Positions 47,570 through 57,203 of a DNA stretch of 64,000 bases are shown here, piece after piece; the first letter of the stretch is position 1; every line of letters begins with the position of its first letter. The DNA comes from Anaerotruncus rubiinfantis (lineage in GTDB: Bacteria > Bacillota > Clostridia > Oscillospirales > Ruminococcaceae): NCBI RefSeq assembly GCF_900078395.1, contig NZ_FKLA01000008.1, positions 496,001-560,000 of the forward strand, given 5' to 3'. A program made the position numbers and the translations under genes. Under the pieces are notes generated by a model. The model did not search any database. It had not been told where the DNA came from and worked only from the letters and a program-made list of their open reading frames with translations.

Positions 47570-48804
47570 TGCAAAAGAAGGACGTCATCATCATCGGCGC
47601 GGGCCCGGCGGGGCTTGCCGCGGCCGTTGCGCTCCATAAAAAAGGGGTGCGGGACATCCTGCTGCTCGAACGGGAGAAAACGCCAGGGGGCATCCTGCGT
47701 CAGTGTATCCATGACGGCTTTGGGCTGACCCGGTTTAAAACCTCCCTGTCCGGCCCGGAATATGCGCAGCACTTTACTGATGAGGCCGAAACGCTCGAAA
47801 TTCGCTGCATCACCGGCGCGACGGTGCTTTCGGTCACGCGGGACAAGGTGGTGACCGCCGTTTCACGGGAAGGGCTGCAAAGCTGGCATGCGAAAGCAGT
47901 GGTTCTGGCGATGGGATGCCGGGAGCGCACCCGCGGCGCGCTGGCGATCCCGGGAGAACGCCCGGCGGGCGTGTTCACCGCGGGCGTTGCGCAGAGTTAT
48001 ATCAATCTTCATAACCGGATGATCGGCAGGCGGGCCGTCATCTTGGGATCGGGCGACATCGGCATGATCATGGCGCGCCGCCTCACACTGGAGGGCGTGC
48101 AGGTGGCGGGGGTTTTTGAAATCCAGCCGTATGCGAGCGGCCTGCCGCGCAATGTCGAGCAATGTCTCAATGATTACGGCATTCCGTTGTATTTAAGCCG
48201 TACGGTTACCGATGTCCACGGCCGGGCGCGGCTGACCGGCGTAACCGTTTCGCAGGTGGACGAGAACCTGCGGCCAATCCCCGGCACGGAACAGGATTAT
48301 GAATGCGATACCCTGATCCTTTCGGTGGGACTCATCCCGGAGAATGAGCTTTCGCTCGATGCGGGTATTGCGCTGGATCCGCGCACCCGGGGAGCAGTGG
48401 TCGATGAGCATCTGATGACCGGTGTGGATGGCATTTTCGCGGCGGGGAACGTCCTGCATGTGCACGACCTCGTGGATTTTGTTTCGCTCGAGGCGGAATC
48501 GCTGGCCGATTCGGTGGCCGGGTATCTCACGCACGGCGGCCTTCCGGCCTGTCCGCTCGCGGTGAAGGCCGATGAAAACATCGGCTATACAGTGCCGCAG
48601 AAGATCAGTGGAAAATCGGATTTCACCTTGTCGCTGCGGGTAAAAAAGCCGATGCGCGACTGTGAGATCCAACTCATCCAGACGGGCAGGACGGTGAAAA
48701 CCGTCCGGATGCGCAATGCGCTCCCAGCCGAGATGATCCGTATCCCGGTGGAAAAGGAACAGCTCTCGGAGGATGGGGAACTGGAGGTGTGTATCGTATG
48801 CTGA
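47566..48804 (+). CDS. NAD(P)/FAD-dependent oxidoreductase, second subunit of the GlpAB-like enzyme
   Basis: Pyridine-nucleotide-disulfide-type flavoprotein, 412 aa. FAD loop DVIIIGAGPAGLAAAVALHK, second dinucleotide loop RRAVILGSGDIGMIMARRLT, and the FAD-closing GVDGIFAAGNVLHVHDLVDF. There is no redox-active CxxC, so it is not a disulfide reductase; family members act as electron-transfer subunits for the adjacent GlpA-like protein. The ATG overlaps the previous stop (ATGATG) and the end overlaps the DUF1667 gene by seven bases, so the three are translated together. Confidence 0.85.
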   Translation: MMQKKDVIIIGAGPAGLAAAVALHKKGVRDILLLEREKTPGGILRQCIHDGFGLTRFKTSLSGPEYAQHFTDEAETLEIRCITGATVLSVTRDKVVTAVSREGLQSWHAKAVVLAMGCRERTRGALAIPGERPAGVFTAGVAQSYINLHNRMIGRRAVILGSGDIGMIMARRLTLEGVQVAGVFEIQPYASGLPRNVEQCLNDYGIPLYLSRTVTDVHGRARLTGVTVSQVDENLRPIPGTEQDYECDTLILSVGLIPENELSLDAGIALDPRTRGAVVDEHLMTGVDGIFAAGNVLHVHDLVDFVSLEAESLADSVAGYLTHGGLPACPLAVKADENIGYTVPQKISGKSDFTLSLRVKKPMRDCEIQLIQTGRTVKTVRMRNALPAEMIRIPVEKEQLSEDGELEVCIVC

Positions 48805-49160
48805 TGGAATATACCTGTATCATCTGTCCAAACGGGTGTGGTCTTGAAGCGGAGATCGTGGACGGAAAAATTCGTTCCATCAAAGGCGCGCGCTGTGAGC
48901 GTGGCCGGATGTATATCGAACAGGAACTGTCCGACCCGCAACGCAACATCGCCACATCGGTGCTGGTGGAAGGCGGGACGCTGCCGCTTTGCAGCGTGCG
49001 GCTGTCCGGCCCAATCCCCAAGGGGAAGATTTTTGACGTGATGGCGGAAATTCGCGCGGCCCGTCTTACCGCACCAGTCAAGGCTGGAACGGTCGTGCTT
49101 GGAAATGTTCTGGGCCTTGGCCGCGACGTGATTGCCACCAAAAATATACCGGCTGGATAA
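48798..49160 (+). CDS. DUF1667 protein, third subunit of the GlpA/GlpB-like complex
   Basis: A 120-residue protein with a Cys-rich N-terminus (TCIICPNGCGLEAEI, then GARCERG), which may hold a metal or Fe-S cluster, and the family C-terminus GPIPKGKIFDVMAEIRAARL. ATG 48798 is chosen because GGAGG lies 10 bases upstream; the GTG at 48789 has none. It overlaps the previous gene and ends the operon. The function of DUF1667 is not established; the constant neighbourhood suggests it is part of the flavoenzyme complex. Confidence 0.85.
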   Translation: MLMEYTCIICPNGCGLEAEIVDGKIRSIKGARCERGRMYIEQELSDPQRNIATSVLVEGGTLPLCSVRLSGPIPKGKIFDVMAEIRAARLTAPVKAGTVVLGNVLGLGRDVIATKNIPAG

Positions 49161-49200
49161 AAAATCCCCGGAGCGGCATTTTTGCCGTTCCGGGGATTTT
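49161..49200 (+). terminator. Bidirectional terminator
   Basis: AAAATCCCCGG.../...CCGGGGATTTT with an inner CGGCA/TGCCG stem, directly after the DUF1667 stop and 14 bases before the stop of the convergent GntR gene. Confidence 0.88.
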
Positions 49201-49214
49201 CTGTGATTTCGGGG

Positions 49215-49916
49215 TCAGCGCCCGTCCTCCTCGGCGCAGGGAAGAAAATACTGCGGACAGTCCTCCAAAATCCGCTGCTCGTCGGCCTTATAGCGTGCCA
49301 CGTGGTTTTGGATCTCCCGCACGGCGACCTGGGCGTTGCGGCTTTTGAAGGCTTCGAGGATCAGCTCGTGTTCCGCAACCGCATGAGGAGCGCTCAGGCT
49401 TTGCAGGCAAAGACAGCGCATGATGTTGTACTGCCCGAGCAGGCGGGACATCGCCTCATAGATGCGCCCGGAGCAGGCGATCCGGAAGATGGCGGCATGG
49501 AAAGCGTTATCCAGCTCGATCAGCTGCTCATAGTTTTCCTGCTCCAGATAGAATTTCTGCATGTAGAGGTTGTTTTCCAGCTCCTGCAGGTCTTTCTGCG
49601 TGGCAAGCCCGCACGCGGTTTCGGTCATGGCCGATTCGAGGATATACCGCGCGCGTTTGGCCTCATCGATCAGGCTGGTATCGATGAGCGAGACGCGGCT
49701 GCCGCGCTGTGGGAGTACGTCCACCAAGCGCAGCCGCGACAGATAGGAGAGCGCCTCCCGCACAGGGGTCCGGCTCACGCCAAGAATCTGCGAAAGGGCC
49801 GATTCATTGATCGGCTGCCCGGGTTTCAGGATCAGGTGCAGGATATTGTGATGCAGAACCCGGAAAGCGTAATCCCCCGCCGGTTCCCGGGGGCGGCGTT
49901 CGAGAAGCGTCAGCAT
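49215..49916 (-). CDS. GntR-family (FCD) transcriptional regulator
   Basis: Regulator of 233 aa. HTH: LKPGQPINESALSQILGVSR followed by TPVREALSYLSRLRLVDVLP, the standard GntR recognition helix. FCD domain with ELDNAFHAAIFRIACSG and AEHELILEAFKSRNAQVAVR. It lies divergent to a paralogous GntR gene starting at 50244; both share an N-terminal EPAG-Y--RVL segment and PQRGS-VS-ID wing. GGGAGGGCCCTC (itself palindromic) precedes the start by about 9-14 bases. Targets probably include the mannonate genes downstream of its paralogue. Confidence 0.85.
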   Translation of the reverse strand: MLTLLERRPREPAGDYAFRVLHHNILHLILKPGQPINESALSQILGVSRTPVREALSYLSRLRLVDVLPQRGSRVSLIDTSLIDEAKRARYILESAMTETACGLATQKDLQELENNLYMQKFYLEQENYEQLIELDNAFHAAIFRIACSGRIYEAMSRLLGQYNIMRCLCLQSLSAPHAVAEHELILEAFKSRNAQVAVREIQNHVARYKADEQRILEDCPQYFLPCAEEDGR

Positions 49917-50133
49917 AATTATGAGGGCCCTCCCAGATTGGTTTTAATGATTTATTATAAACCGGCGGGAATCCGCCTGTCAACCGGCGGGGGGAAGGGC
50001 GCGAGTTTTTTCAAAATGTGTCTAAATTGTAAATAGCGGTGGAAGCGTTGGAAAAATGGCCGGATATCCGTGTGGGACTGTGGGATACGAGGCAAAAACA
50101 TCGAAAAAATAGACAGGATATCTCCGCAAAAAA

Positions 50134-50162
50134 TTGACAGAATTTACAAAAATCTATAAAAT
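50134..50162 (+). promoter_or_regulatory. Promoter of the plus-strand GntR gene
   Basis: TTGACA, 17 bases, TAAAAT. The rest of the 327-base divergent gap carries GC-rich repeats of ACCGGCGGG near 49960-49990 and nothing coding. Confidence 0.65.
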
Positions 50163-50192
50163 CGATGATACATATTGCGAAAACTTCTCATT

Positions 50193-50208
50193 CATGCTAG
50201 CATGCTAG
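50193..50208. promoter_or_regulatory. Tandem CATGCTAG, candidate operator
   Basis: Two adjacent CATGCTAG words contain the perfect 12-bp palindrome CATGCTAGCATG, about 25 bases after the predicted start. Either of the two GntR proteins could bind it. Confidence 0.45.
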
Positions 50209-50243
50209 TTGAAGGATTCTTTAGAAGCAATGGGGGAACAGGG

Positions 50244-51026
50244 ATGAATCTGACAGTCTACCCATCCCTGCCGTCCGAACCGGCGGGGGAATATGTCTAC
50301 CGTGTGCTGCGCAAGAACATCCTGGCCGGGAACCTCCTGCCGGGCGAATGCCTTGGCCCAACAGAGATCGGCAAACTGCTGCAGGTCAGCCGCACGCCGC
50401 TGCAAAGCGCGTCAGTGCGTTTGATGACCGAAGGCTTGCTCAAAATTTATCCGCAGCGCGGGTCGTATGTGTCGCGGATCGATATGAAACGGGTTTATGA
50501 GGCAACCTGCATGCGCAACCTGCTCGAACAGGCGGCGATGCGCGTCCTCTGTACCGAGGGCATCGGCCGGGAAGGCCTGATGCAGCTGCAGGCGAACCTG
50601 ATCCAGCAGAACTTCAGTTTTGAGCAAAAGCAGACCTGCGACGTCTTCGAACTGGATAACGCTTTCCATGAGCTGCTGTTTTCGCTTGCCGGCATGTCTC
50701 TCGCAAACGAAGCGCTGCAGAGTATTTCGGCCGACCAGTACCGGGTGCGGCTTTTGAAACTGCAGGCGCGGTTTCGCTGGGAACAGACGGTCGCCGAACA
50801 TACCGGGATCATCGCCGCGATCCAGGCAAGAGACGTGGAAGCCGGGCTTCTGCGCAGCAATGAACATCTTTCCCGGATTTCCTGGGATCTGGAAACGATC
50901 CATGAGCAGCATCCGGATTATTTTGAAAACTGGGAGAGCTTCCCGCCGCGCGCCTTTTGCAAACGCCGGGAAAGCTTCTACACAATCTATCGCAACAGCG
51001 ATGATAACGCCGCGCTGGAAGACTGA
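50244..51026 (+). CDS. GntR-family (FCD) regulator with altered recognition helix
   Basis: Regulator of 260 aa, paralogous to the minus-strand GntR gene. [23 protein letters not shown], continuing [20 protein letters not shown]. In the recognition helix the usual RTPVREAL reads RTPLQSAS, so its DNA specificity should differ. FCD domain: [20 protein letters not shown] and [20 protein letters not shown]; an extra C-terminal ~40 residues are basic and aromatic. ATG 50244 is chosen because GGGGGAA lies about 6-10 bases upstream; earlier in-frame codons overlap the operator. It is followed after ~100 bases by uxuA. Confidence 0.82.
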   Translation: MNLTVYPSLPSEPAGEYVYRVLRKNILAGNLLPGECLGPTEIGKLLQVSRTPLQSASVRLMTEGLLKIYPQRGSYVSRIDMKRVYEATCMRNLLEQAAMRVLCTEGIGREGLMQLQANLIQQNFSFEQKQTCDVFELDNAFHELLFSLAGMSLANEALQSISADQYRVRLLKLQARFRWEQTVAEHTGIIAAIQARDVEAGLLRSNEHLSRISWDLETIHEQHPDYFENWESFPPRAFCKRRESFYTIYRNSDDNAALED

Positions 51027-51132
51027 ACTTTCGGGATATAAAAACGTCGAAAATGAGCCGCAGACAACTGAGAAGGTCATACCGGCCTTCGGCTGGAGCT
51101 CTACAAATATAAAAAACAGAGGTGCTTGCAAA

Positions 51133-52209
<1,077 letters not shown>

Positions 52210-52226
52210 GAAAGAAGGCAATCATT

Positions 52227-53246
52227 GTGAAAGCAGTTAAAATTCCGGAGCCTTGGAAGGTGGAGCTGGTTGAGCTCCCGAAACCGGAACCCAAACAGGG
52301 CGAGGCACTTTTAAAGGTGCATATGGCGGGTATCTGCGGCTCGGATATCGGGGCATTCCGCGGCGCCAACAGCCTGGTGAGTTATCCGCGTGTGATCGGC
52401 CATGAAATCGCGGGGGAGATCCTTTCGATCCCGCAGGACAACAAAAAGGGCCTCAAACCGGGAGACAAGGTGATCGTGGATCCATATCTCTACTGCGGGG
52501 AGTGCTATCCCTGTTCTATCGGGCGCACCAACTGCTGTACCAGCCTGCGTGTACTGGGCGTGCATATCGAGGGCGGCATGGCGGAGTATTTCACCCACCC
52601 GGCGGATATGCTTGTGAAGGTTCCGGATGACATGGAGTGGGAGCTGATCCCGCTGGCTGAACCGCTGACCATCGCGCTGCATGGCTTGCATCGCGCGCAG
52701 TTGAAAGCCGGCGAGCATATCGCCATCTCCGGCGCGGGACCGATCGGGCTGCTGGCCGCGATGGGCGCGCTCCATTACGGCGCGGAGCCGATCCTGATTG
52801 ACCTGGTCGAGGAGCGCCTGCAGATGGCGCGGGAATTGGGGGTGCGCTGCACTGTTAACCTGGCCAAGGAGAATCTGGAAGAGAAGATCGAGGAATACAC
52901 GAATGGTCGTATGGCGCAGGTAGCGATGGAAGCGTCTGGCGCAAAGCCCGCGATCCTCAATGCCTTCAATATTGTGGCAAACGCGGGCCGCGTCATCCTG
53001 ACTGGCTGGCCGAAGGACGCCACCGAGATCGACACCGGCCTTTTCACCCGCAAAGAGCTTGATGTCCGCGGTGCGCGCACCAGCGCGGGCGAATTCGAGG
53101 AGGCAGTGGAGCTGATCTATACAGGCAAGGTGGACGCGCGCGGGATCCTCACCAAGGTGATTTCGCTCGAGGAAGCTCCTGAAACGATCATCGACATCGA
53201 AAAAAATCCCGGCGATTATCTGAAAGTCAACGTCCGGATGAACTGA
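52227..53246 (+). CDS. Zinc-dependent alcohol dehydrogenase, RspB / L-gulonate 5-dehydrogenase-like
   Basis: Medium-chain zinc dehydrogenase, 339 aa, the length of E. coli RspB. Catalytic zinc: AGICGSDIGAFRG and IGHEIAGEI; structural zinc: CGECYPCSIGRTNCC; the segment TSLRVLGVHIEGGMAEYF follows RspB closely. Rossmann loop SGAGPIGLLAAMGAL. Paired with uxuA it most likely interconverts D-fructuronate and a hexonate (mannonate or L-gulonate), replacing UxuB; the exact sugar acid is not fixed by sequence. A ribosome binding site AAGAAAGGCAA lies about 9 bases before the GTG/ATG-proximal start; the ATG is the natural N-terminus. A terminator follows. Confidence 0.82.
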   Translation: MKAVKIPEPWKVELVELPKPEPKQGEALLKVHMAGICGSDIGAFRGANSLVSYPRVIGHEIAGEILSIPQDNKKGLKPGDKVIVDPYLYCGECYPCSIGRTNCCTSLRVLGVHIEGGMAEYFTHPADMLVKVPDDMEWELIPLAEPLTIALHGLHRAQLKAGEHIAISGAGPIGLLAAMGALHYGAEPILIDLVEERLQMARELGVRCTVNLAKENLEEKIEEYTNGRMAQVAMEASGAKPAILNAFNIVANAGRVILTGWPKDATEIDTGLFTRKELDVRGARTSAGEFEEAVELIYTGKVDARGILTKVISLEEAPETIIDIEKNPGDYLKVNVRMN

Positions 53247-53260
53247 TCCGGGAAACGGGA

Positions 53261-53302
53261 AGGGCGGACGGCCGCAGAGATGCGGCTGTCCGCCCTGTTT
53301 TT
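53261..53302 (+). terminator. Terminator of the uxuA operon
   Basis: AGGGCGGACGGCCGC (53261-53275) pairs with 53282-53296 with one mismatch, then TGTTTTT. Confidence 0.88.
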
Positions 53303-53306
53303 GCGC

Positions 53307-53350
53307 GCAAAAAAGGGCCGTTCCCAAACTTTTGGTTTGGGGACGGCCCT
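53307..53350 (-). terminator. Terminator of pheST
   Basis: On the minus strand a 16-bp stem AGGGCCGT...CCCAAAC/GTTTGGG...ACGGCCCT with one mismatch pair is followed by TTTTTTG. Confidence 0.88.
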
Positions 53351-53365
53351 CCCGTTTTCCGGTGA

Positions 53366-55747
53366 TCAGCTTCGGATTTCCGCGCCCAGGTTTTTCAGGG
53401 CCTTGAGCACCCGTTTGATGGCCGCGTCGGCTTCCTCGTCGGTGAGGGTGCGGTCGGCAGCGCGCAGGGTCAGGCTGTAGGCGACGCTCTTTTTGCCTTT
53501 GGCAACCTGTTCACCTCGATAGACGTCGAACAGGCCCACATGCTCGAGGATATTGCCGACCGCCGAACGGATGGCCTTTTCGAGCGAGGCGACCGGAGTC
53601 TCGTCATCGCAGATGAGCGCGAGATCGCGGGTGGAAGCAGGGAACTTTGGCAGCGGGCTGTAACCTTCCTCCGGAGCGACATGCCCGAATAGGAGCATTT
53701 CGTCGAGGCAGGCGATGTAGGCGCGCGTGCCGATCTGATAGTTCTCACAGACCGCCGGATGCACTTCCCCGACCATACCGAGCAGTGTGCCGTCAAGCGT
53801 GACCTTCGCGCAGCGTCCGGGATGGTAAGACGGATGGTCCTTGCAGGCTTCATATTCCACGCTTTTTATACCCAGCGCCTTGAACATCGTTTCGAGGATA
53901 CCCTTGAGCGAGAAGAAGTCATGTTCCTCGCCGTACATGCCGATGGTGACGAACGGGCGTTCCTCTGGAAGATCCTGGCCATCTTTCGGGAGGTAGACGT
54001 TGCCGATTTCGTAGAGCGCGGCGGACTTGTTGCGGTTGTTGTAGTTGCGGGAGAGCACCTCAAGCATCGACGGCACCACGGTGGTGCGCATGACGCTGGT
54101 GTCTTCGCCAAGTGGATTCTGGATCACCACGCAGTTGCGGTATTCGCTCTGCGCGGGCAGGCGGATCTTGTCGTAATATTTGGGGCTGATGAACGAATAG
54201 GTGGAGACTTCATAGAGTCCCTGCGCCTGTAGAATCTGATTGATTGCGCGCTCAAATTTCTGTTCTGGGGTATATTTTCCGTTTGCCACGCCACGGATCG
54301 CGGTGGACGGGATCTTGTCATAGCCGTAAAAACGCGCGACCTCCTCGGAGATATCCGCTTTGTGTTCGAGATCGAGTCGGAAAGAGGGCGGGATCACACA
54401 GCCATCCTCGAATCTGCATCCGAGCCGCGTCAAAATACGGCGCATCTCTTCCTCCGCGACTTCGATGCCGATGAAGCGGTTGATCCACGCGGGATCGAAC
54501 GGGATGCGGCGCGGTTCGTGATCCGAGTTGTCCACGTCGATCATGCCGCCGATCACCTCGCCTGCGCCGAGTAGCTCGCAGAGCTCGCAGGCGCGTTCGA
54601 CTGCCGGAATGCAGGTAGCCGGGTCGAGCTGTTTTTCAAAGCGGCTGGAGGCTTCGGTGCGCATACCGAGCTTTTTGGCGGTAGTGCGAACCGACGCGCC
54701 ATTGAAGCATGCCGACTCGAAAACGATCATATTGGTGTCGTCCATGATGCCGCTCATTTCGCCGCCCATGACGCCCGCGACTGCGGAAGGTTTCTTCGCG
54801 TCGGCAATGGCGAGCATGTCGGAGGTGAGGGTGCGTTCCACCCCATCCAGGGTCATGATCTGTTCGCCGTCTTTTGCGCGCCGCACGATGATCTCGCCGC
54901 CCTCGACATACTTGTGGTCGAAGGCGTGCATCGGCTGGCCGTATTCGAGCATGACGTAGTTGGTGATATCGACGATATTGTTGATCGGGCGTACGCCGCA
55001 GGCACGCAGACGCTCGCGCAGCCAGCGCGGGGACGGTTCGATTTTGATGTTCTTGACCATCCGGGCGACATAGCGCGGGCAGAGGTCGGGCGCTTCCACC
55101 TTGACCGAAAGATAGCGGCTGATATCGTCGGTCGTGTGTTTCACGACCGGAGCAGGAAGGTTGAGCGGCTTATCGAAGGTGATGGCCGCCTCGCGCGCAA
55201 GACCGGCGACTGACATGCAGTCGGGACGGTTGGAGGTGATCTCGAACTCGACGCAGGTGTCATTGAGCCCGATCGCGCTCTGGATGTCCTGTCCAGGTTT
55301 CATATCCGGCTCCTCGAGAATGAAGATGCCGTCCTCAATCGCATATGGAAAATCGTGAGCAGTGAGCCCGAGCTCGGAAAGTGAGCAGAGCATGCCATTG
55401 CTTTCCACGCCGCGCAGTTTGCCCTTTTTGATGTGTTTGCCGCCGGGCAGGTCCGAGTCATGCAGCGCGGTGGGGACATAGTCCCCCTGTTTGACGTTCT
55501 GGGCACCGGTGACGATCTGAACAGGTTCTCCAGCGCCGACGTCCACCTGGCAGATGAACATGTGATCGGAATCTGGATGCCGGACGATTTCAGTCACCTT
55601 GCCGACCACCACGTTGCGGATTCCGCTGCCCTCGGTTTCCCAGCCTTCCACCTTGGAGCCGGACATGGTCATCGCTTCCGCGAAAGCACGCGGCGCGGCG
55701 TCCCGGACATCCACATAATCATAAAGCCATCTCATTGACAGATTCAT
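53366..55747 (-). CDS. pheT: Phenylalanine--tRNA ligase beta subunit
   Basis: Beta chain of the alpha2-beta2 synthetase, 793 aa. N-terminal B1/EMAP-like tRNA-binding part with VVVGKVTEIVRHPDSDHMFI and CQVDVGAGEPVQIVTGAQNV; B3/B4 editing domain; B5 region RPINNIVDITNYVMLEYGQP; and a C-terminal anticodon-binding domain ending in SYSLTLRAADRTLTDEEADA. GGAGGC lies about 9 bases before the ATG. It is 45 bases after pheS and controlled by the shared Phe T-box. Confidence 0.96.
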   Translation of the reverse strand: MNLSMRWLYDYVDVRDAAPRAFAEAMTMSGSKVEGWETEGSGIRNVVVGKVTEIVRHPDSDHMFICQVDVGAGEPVQIVTGAQNVKQGDYVPTALHDSDLPGGKHIKKGKLRGVESNGMLCSLSELGLTAHDFPYAIEDGIFILEEPDMKPGQDIQSAIGLNDTCVEFEITSNRPDCMSVAGLAREAAITFDKPLNLPAPVVKHTTDDISRYLSVKVEAPDLCPRYVARMVKNIKIEPSPRWLRERLRACGVRPINNIVDITNYVMLEYGQPMHAFDHKYVEGGEIIVRRAKDGEQIMTLDGVERTLTSDMLAIADAKKPSAVAGVMGGEMSGIMDDTNMIVFESACFNGASVRTTAKKLGMRTEASSRFEKQLDPATCIPAVERACELCELLGAGEVIGGMIDVDNSDHEPRRIPFDPAWINRFIGIEVAEEEMRRILTRLGCRFEDGCVIPPSFRLDLEHKADISEEVARFYGYDKIPSTAIRGVANGKYTPEQKFERAINQILQAQGLYEVSTYSFISPKYYDKIRLPAQSEYRNCVVIQNPLGEDTSVMRTTVVPSMLEVLSRNYNNRNKSAALYEIGNVYLPKDGQDLPEERPFVTIGMYGEEHDFFSLKGILETMFKALGIKSVEYEACKDHPSYHPGRCAKVTLDGTLLGMVGEVHPAVCENYQIGTRAYIACLDEMLLFGHVAPEEGYSPLPKFPASTRDLALICDDETPVASLEKAIRSAVGNILEHVGLFDVYRGEQVAKGKKSVAYSLTLRAADRTLTDEEADAAIKRVLKALKNLGAEIRS

Positions 55748-55792
55748 ATTGTTAAGCCTCCGTAAATTTCAAAATGGTTCTTGCCCGCGGAT

Positions 55793-56812
55793 TTAAAACT
55801 GGCTCAGAAACCGGACGTCGTTTTCATAGAAGAGCCGCAGGTCGTCGATGTTGTAACGGCGCATGACGATCCGCTCGAGTCCCATGCCGAACGCGAAGCC
55901 GCTGTACTCCTCCGGATCGATCCCACAGTTTGAAAGCACCTTCGGATGCACCATGCCGCAGCCGAGGATCTCGATCCAGCCTTCGCCCTTACAGAGCCGG
56001 CAGCCTTCGCCGTGACAGGCGAAGCACTGGAAGTCCATCTCGGCGGAAGGTTCGGTGAACGGGAAGTGGTGCGGACGGAAACGCACGACCGATTCCTCGC
56101 CGTATAGCCGCTTGACAAACATCTCAAGGGTCCCTTTGAGGTCGGCCATGGTGATCCCCTTGTCGACAACCAGCCCTTCAATCTGATGGAACAGCGGGGA
56201 ATGGGTTGCATCGACGGCGTCCGAGCGATAGACACGTCCGGGGGAGATGATGCGGATGGGGGGCTTTTGCTTTTCCATGGTGCGCACCTGCACCGGGGAA
56301 GTCTGGGAACGCAGAAGGACGTTGTCCGAGATGTAGAAGGTGTCCTGCGTGTCCCGCGCGGGGTGGTCCTTCGGGATGTTGAGCGCTTCAAAGTTATAAT
56401 AGTCGAGCTCGACCTCGGGGCCCTCCGCGATCGAGAAGCCCATGCCGAGGAAGATTTCCTTGATCTCGTCGAGCACCTTGGAAAGCGGGTGCGCTTTGCC
56501 CAGCGGCGCGGCCTTTCCAGGCATGGTCACGTCGAGCTTTTCCGCCTCGAGCTTTTTCTCAAGCATCGCGGCCTTCAGAGCCGCGGCTTTCTCATCGATC
56601 AGCGCTTCGATCGAAGTGCGCACTTCGTTTGCAAACGCGCCGACCTTCGGGCGCTCCTCGGCGGAGAGGGATCCCATCTGCTTTAAGATCGCGGTGAGCT
56701 CGCCTTTTTTCCCCAGATACCTGACGCGCAGTTCATCGAGCGCCTTGGGGTCGGAAACATCGGCCAAAGCCTTTGCTGCCTGCTCTTTGATGTTTTGCAG
56801 AGCGTTTAACAT
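55793..56812 (-). CDS. pheS: Phenylalanine--tRNA ligase alpha subunit
   Basis: Catalytic alpha chain, 339 aa. An N-terminal coiled coil is followed by class II motifs: motif 1 around [20 protein letters not shown], motif 2 [20 protein letters not shown] and motif 3 [20 protein letters not shown]. The Ala in [10 protein letters not shown] at the usual substrate-pocket position agrees with wild-type specificity. AAAGGATG lies about 11 bases before the ATG. It is first in the pheS-pheT operon behind a T-box leader. Confidence 0.97.
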   Translation of the reverse strand: MLNALQNIKEQAAKALADVSDPKALDELRVRYLGKKGELTAILKQMGSLSAEERPKVGAFANEVRTSIEALIDEKAAALKAAMLEKKLEAEKLDVTMPGKAAPLGKAHPLSKVLDEIKEIFLGMGFSIAEGPEVELDYYNFEALNIPKDHPARDTQDTFYISDNVLLRSQTSPVQVRTMEKQKPPIRIISPGRVYRSDAVDATHSPLFHQIEGLVVDKGITMADLKGTLEMFVKRLYGEESVVRFRPHHFPFTEPSAEMDFQCFACHGEGCRLCKGEGWIEILGCGMVHPKVLSNCGIDPEEYSGFAFGMGLERIVMRRYNIDDLRLFYENDVRFLSQF

Positions 56813-56842
56813 AGCTGTATCATCCTTTACATCGTTTTAAAA

Positions 56843-57107
56843 AATAAAAAAAGCCGTCCGTCCGCAAAGGGACGAACAGCATTCAAGCCAATCCGTGGTA
56901 CCACCCAAATTTCCGCCTTGTATCGCAAAACGGACACTTCTGCGCAGGATAACGGCTGCGGGCCGTCGCCGCCTACTGTTGTTTCAGCAGCACCGCTCAC
57001 GGGTGAACTTCACAAAATGGAGCATTCCGGTTTGCTTTCAGCCGGTGACAAACCTCTCTGGAGCAGCTCCGGGTTTTGTTACTCTCCCGGTCGTCGCGTT
57101 ATAACTA
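56843..57107 (-). ncRNA. T-box riboswitch leader (Phe) of pheST
   Basis: The minus strand carries the T-box core GGGTGGTACCACGG at 56906-56893. A terminator hairpin GCTGTTCGTCC/GGACGGACGGC with a run of T follows at 56880-56843. Upstream, the stem I region has GGGAGAGTAAC and CCAGAGAGG, typical of T-box leaders. A TTC codon at 57007-57005, in AAGTTCACC, is positioned as the specifier for Phe. Uncharged tRNA-Phe should favour the antiterminator and allow pheST transcription. Confidence 0.88.
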
Positions 57108-57113
57108 GATTTT

Positions 57114-57142
57114 ACTATAACATGTTCCCCATTCAAATGCAA
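57114..57142 (-). promoter_or_regulatory. pheST promoter
   Basis: On the minus strand TTGCAT (57142-57137), 17 bases, TATAGT (57119-57114), just before the T-box leader. Confidence 0.7.
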
Positions 57143-57203
57143 GGGGTATTTTTGCATGTTCCGGCACGCGGCGGTTTTCTTCCCGCACTGCGGGCGAAAA
57201 AGA

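Noticed and set aside
50860..51132. N-terminal extension of the uxuA frame
   Set aside because: It overlaps the GntR gene; UxuA proteins begin at MKMTFRWYG and a ribosome binding site is present there.
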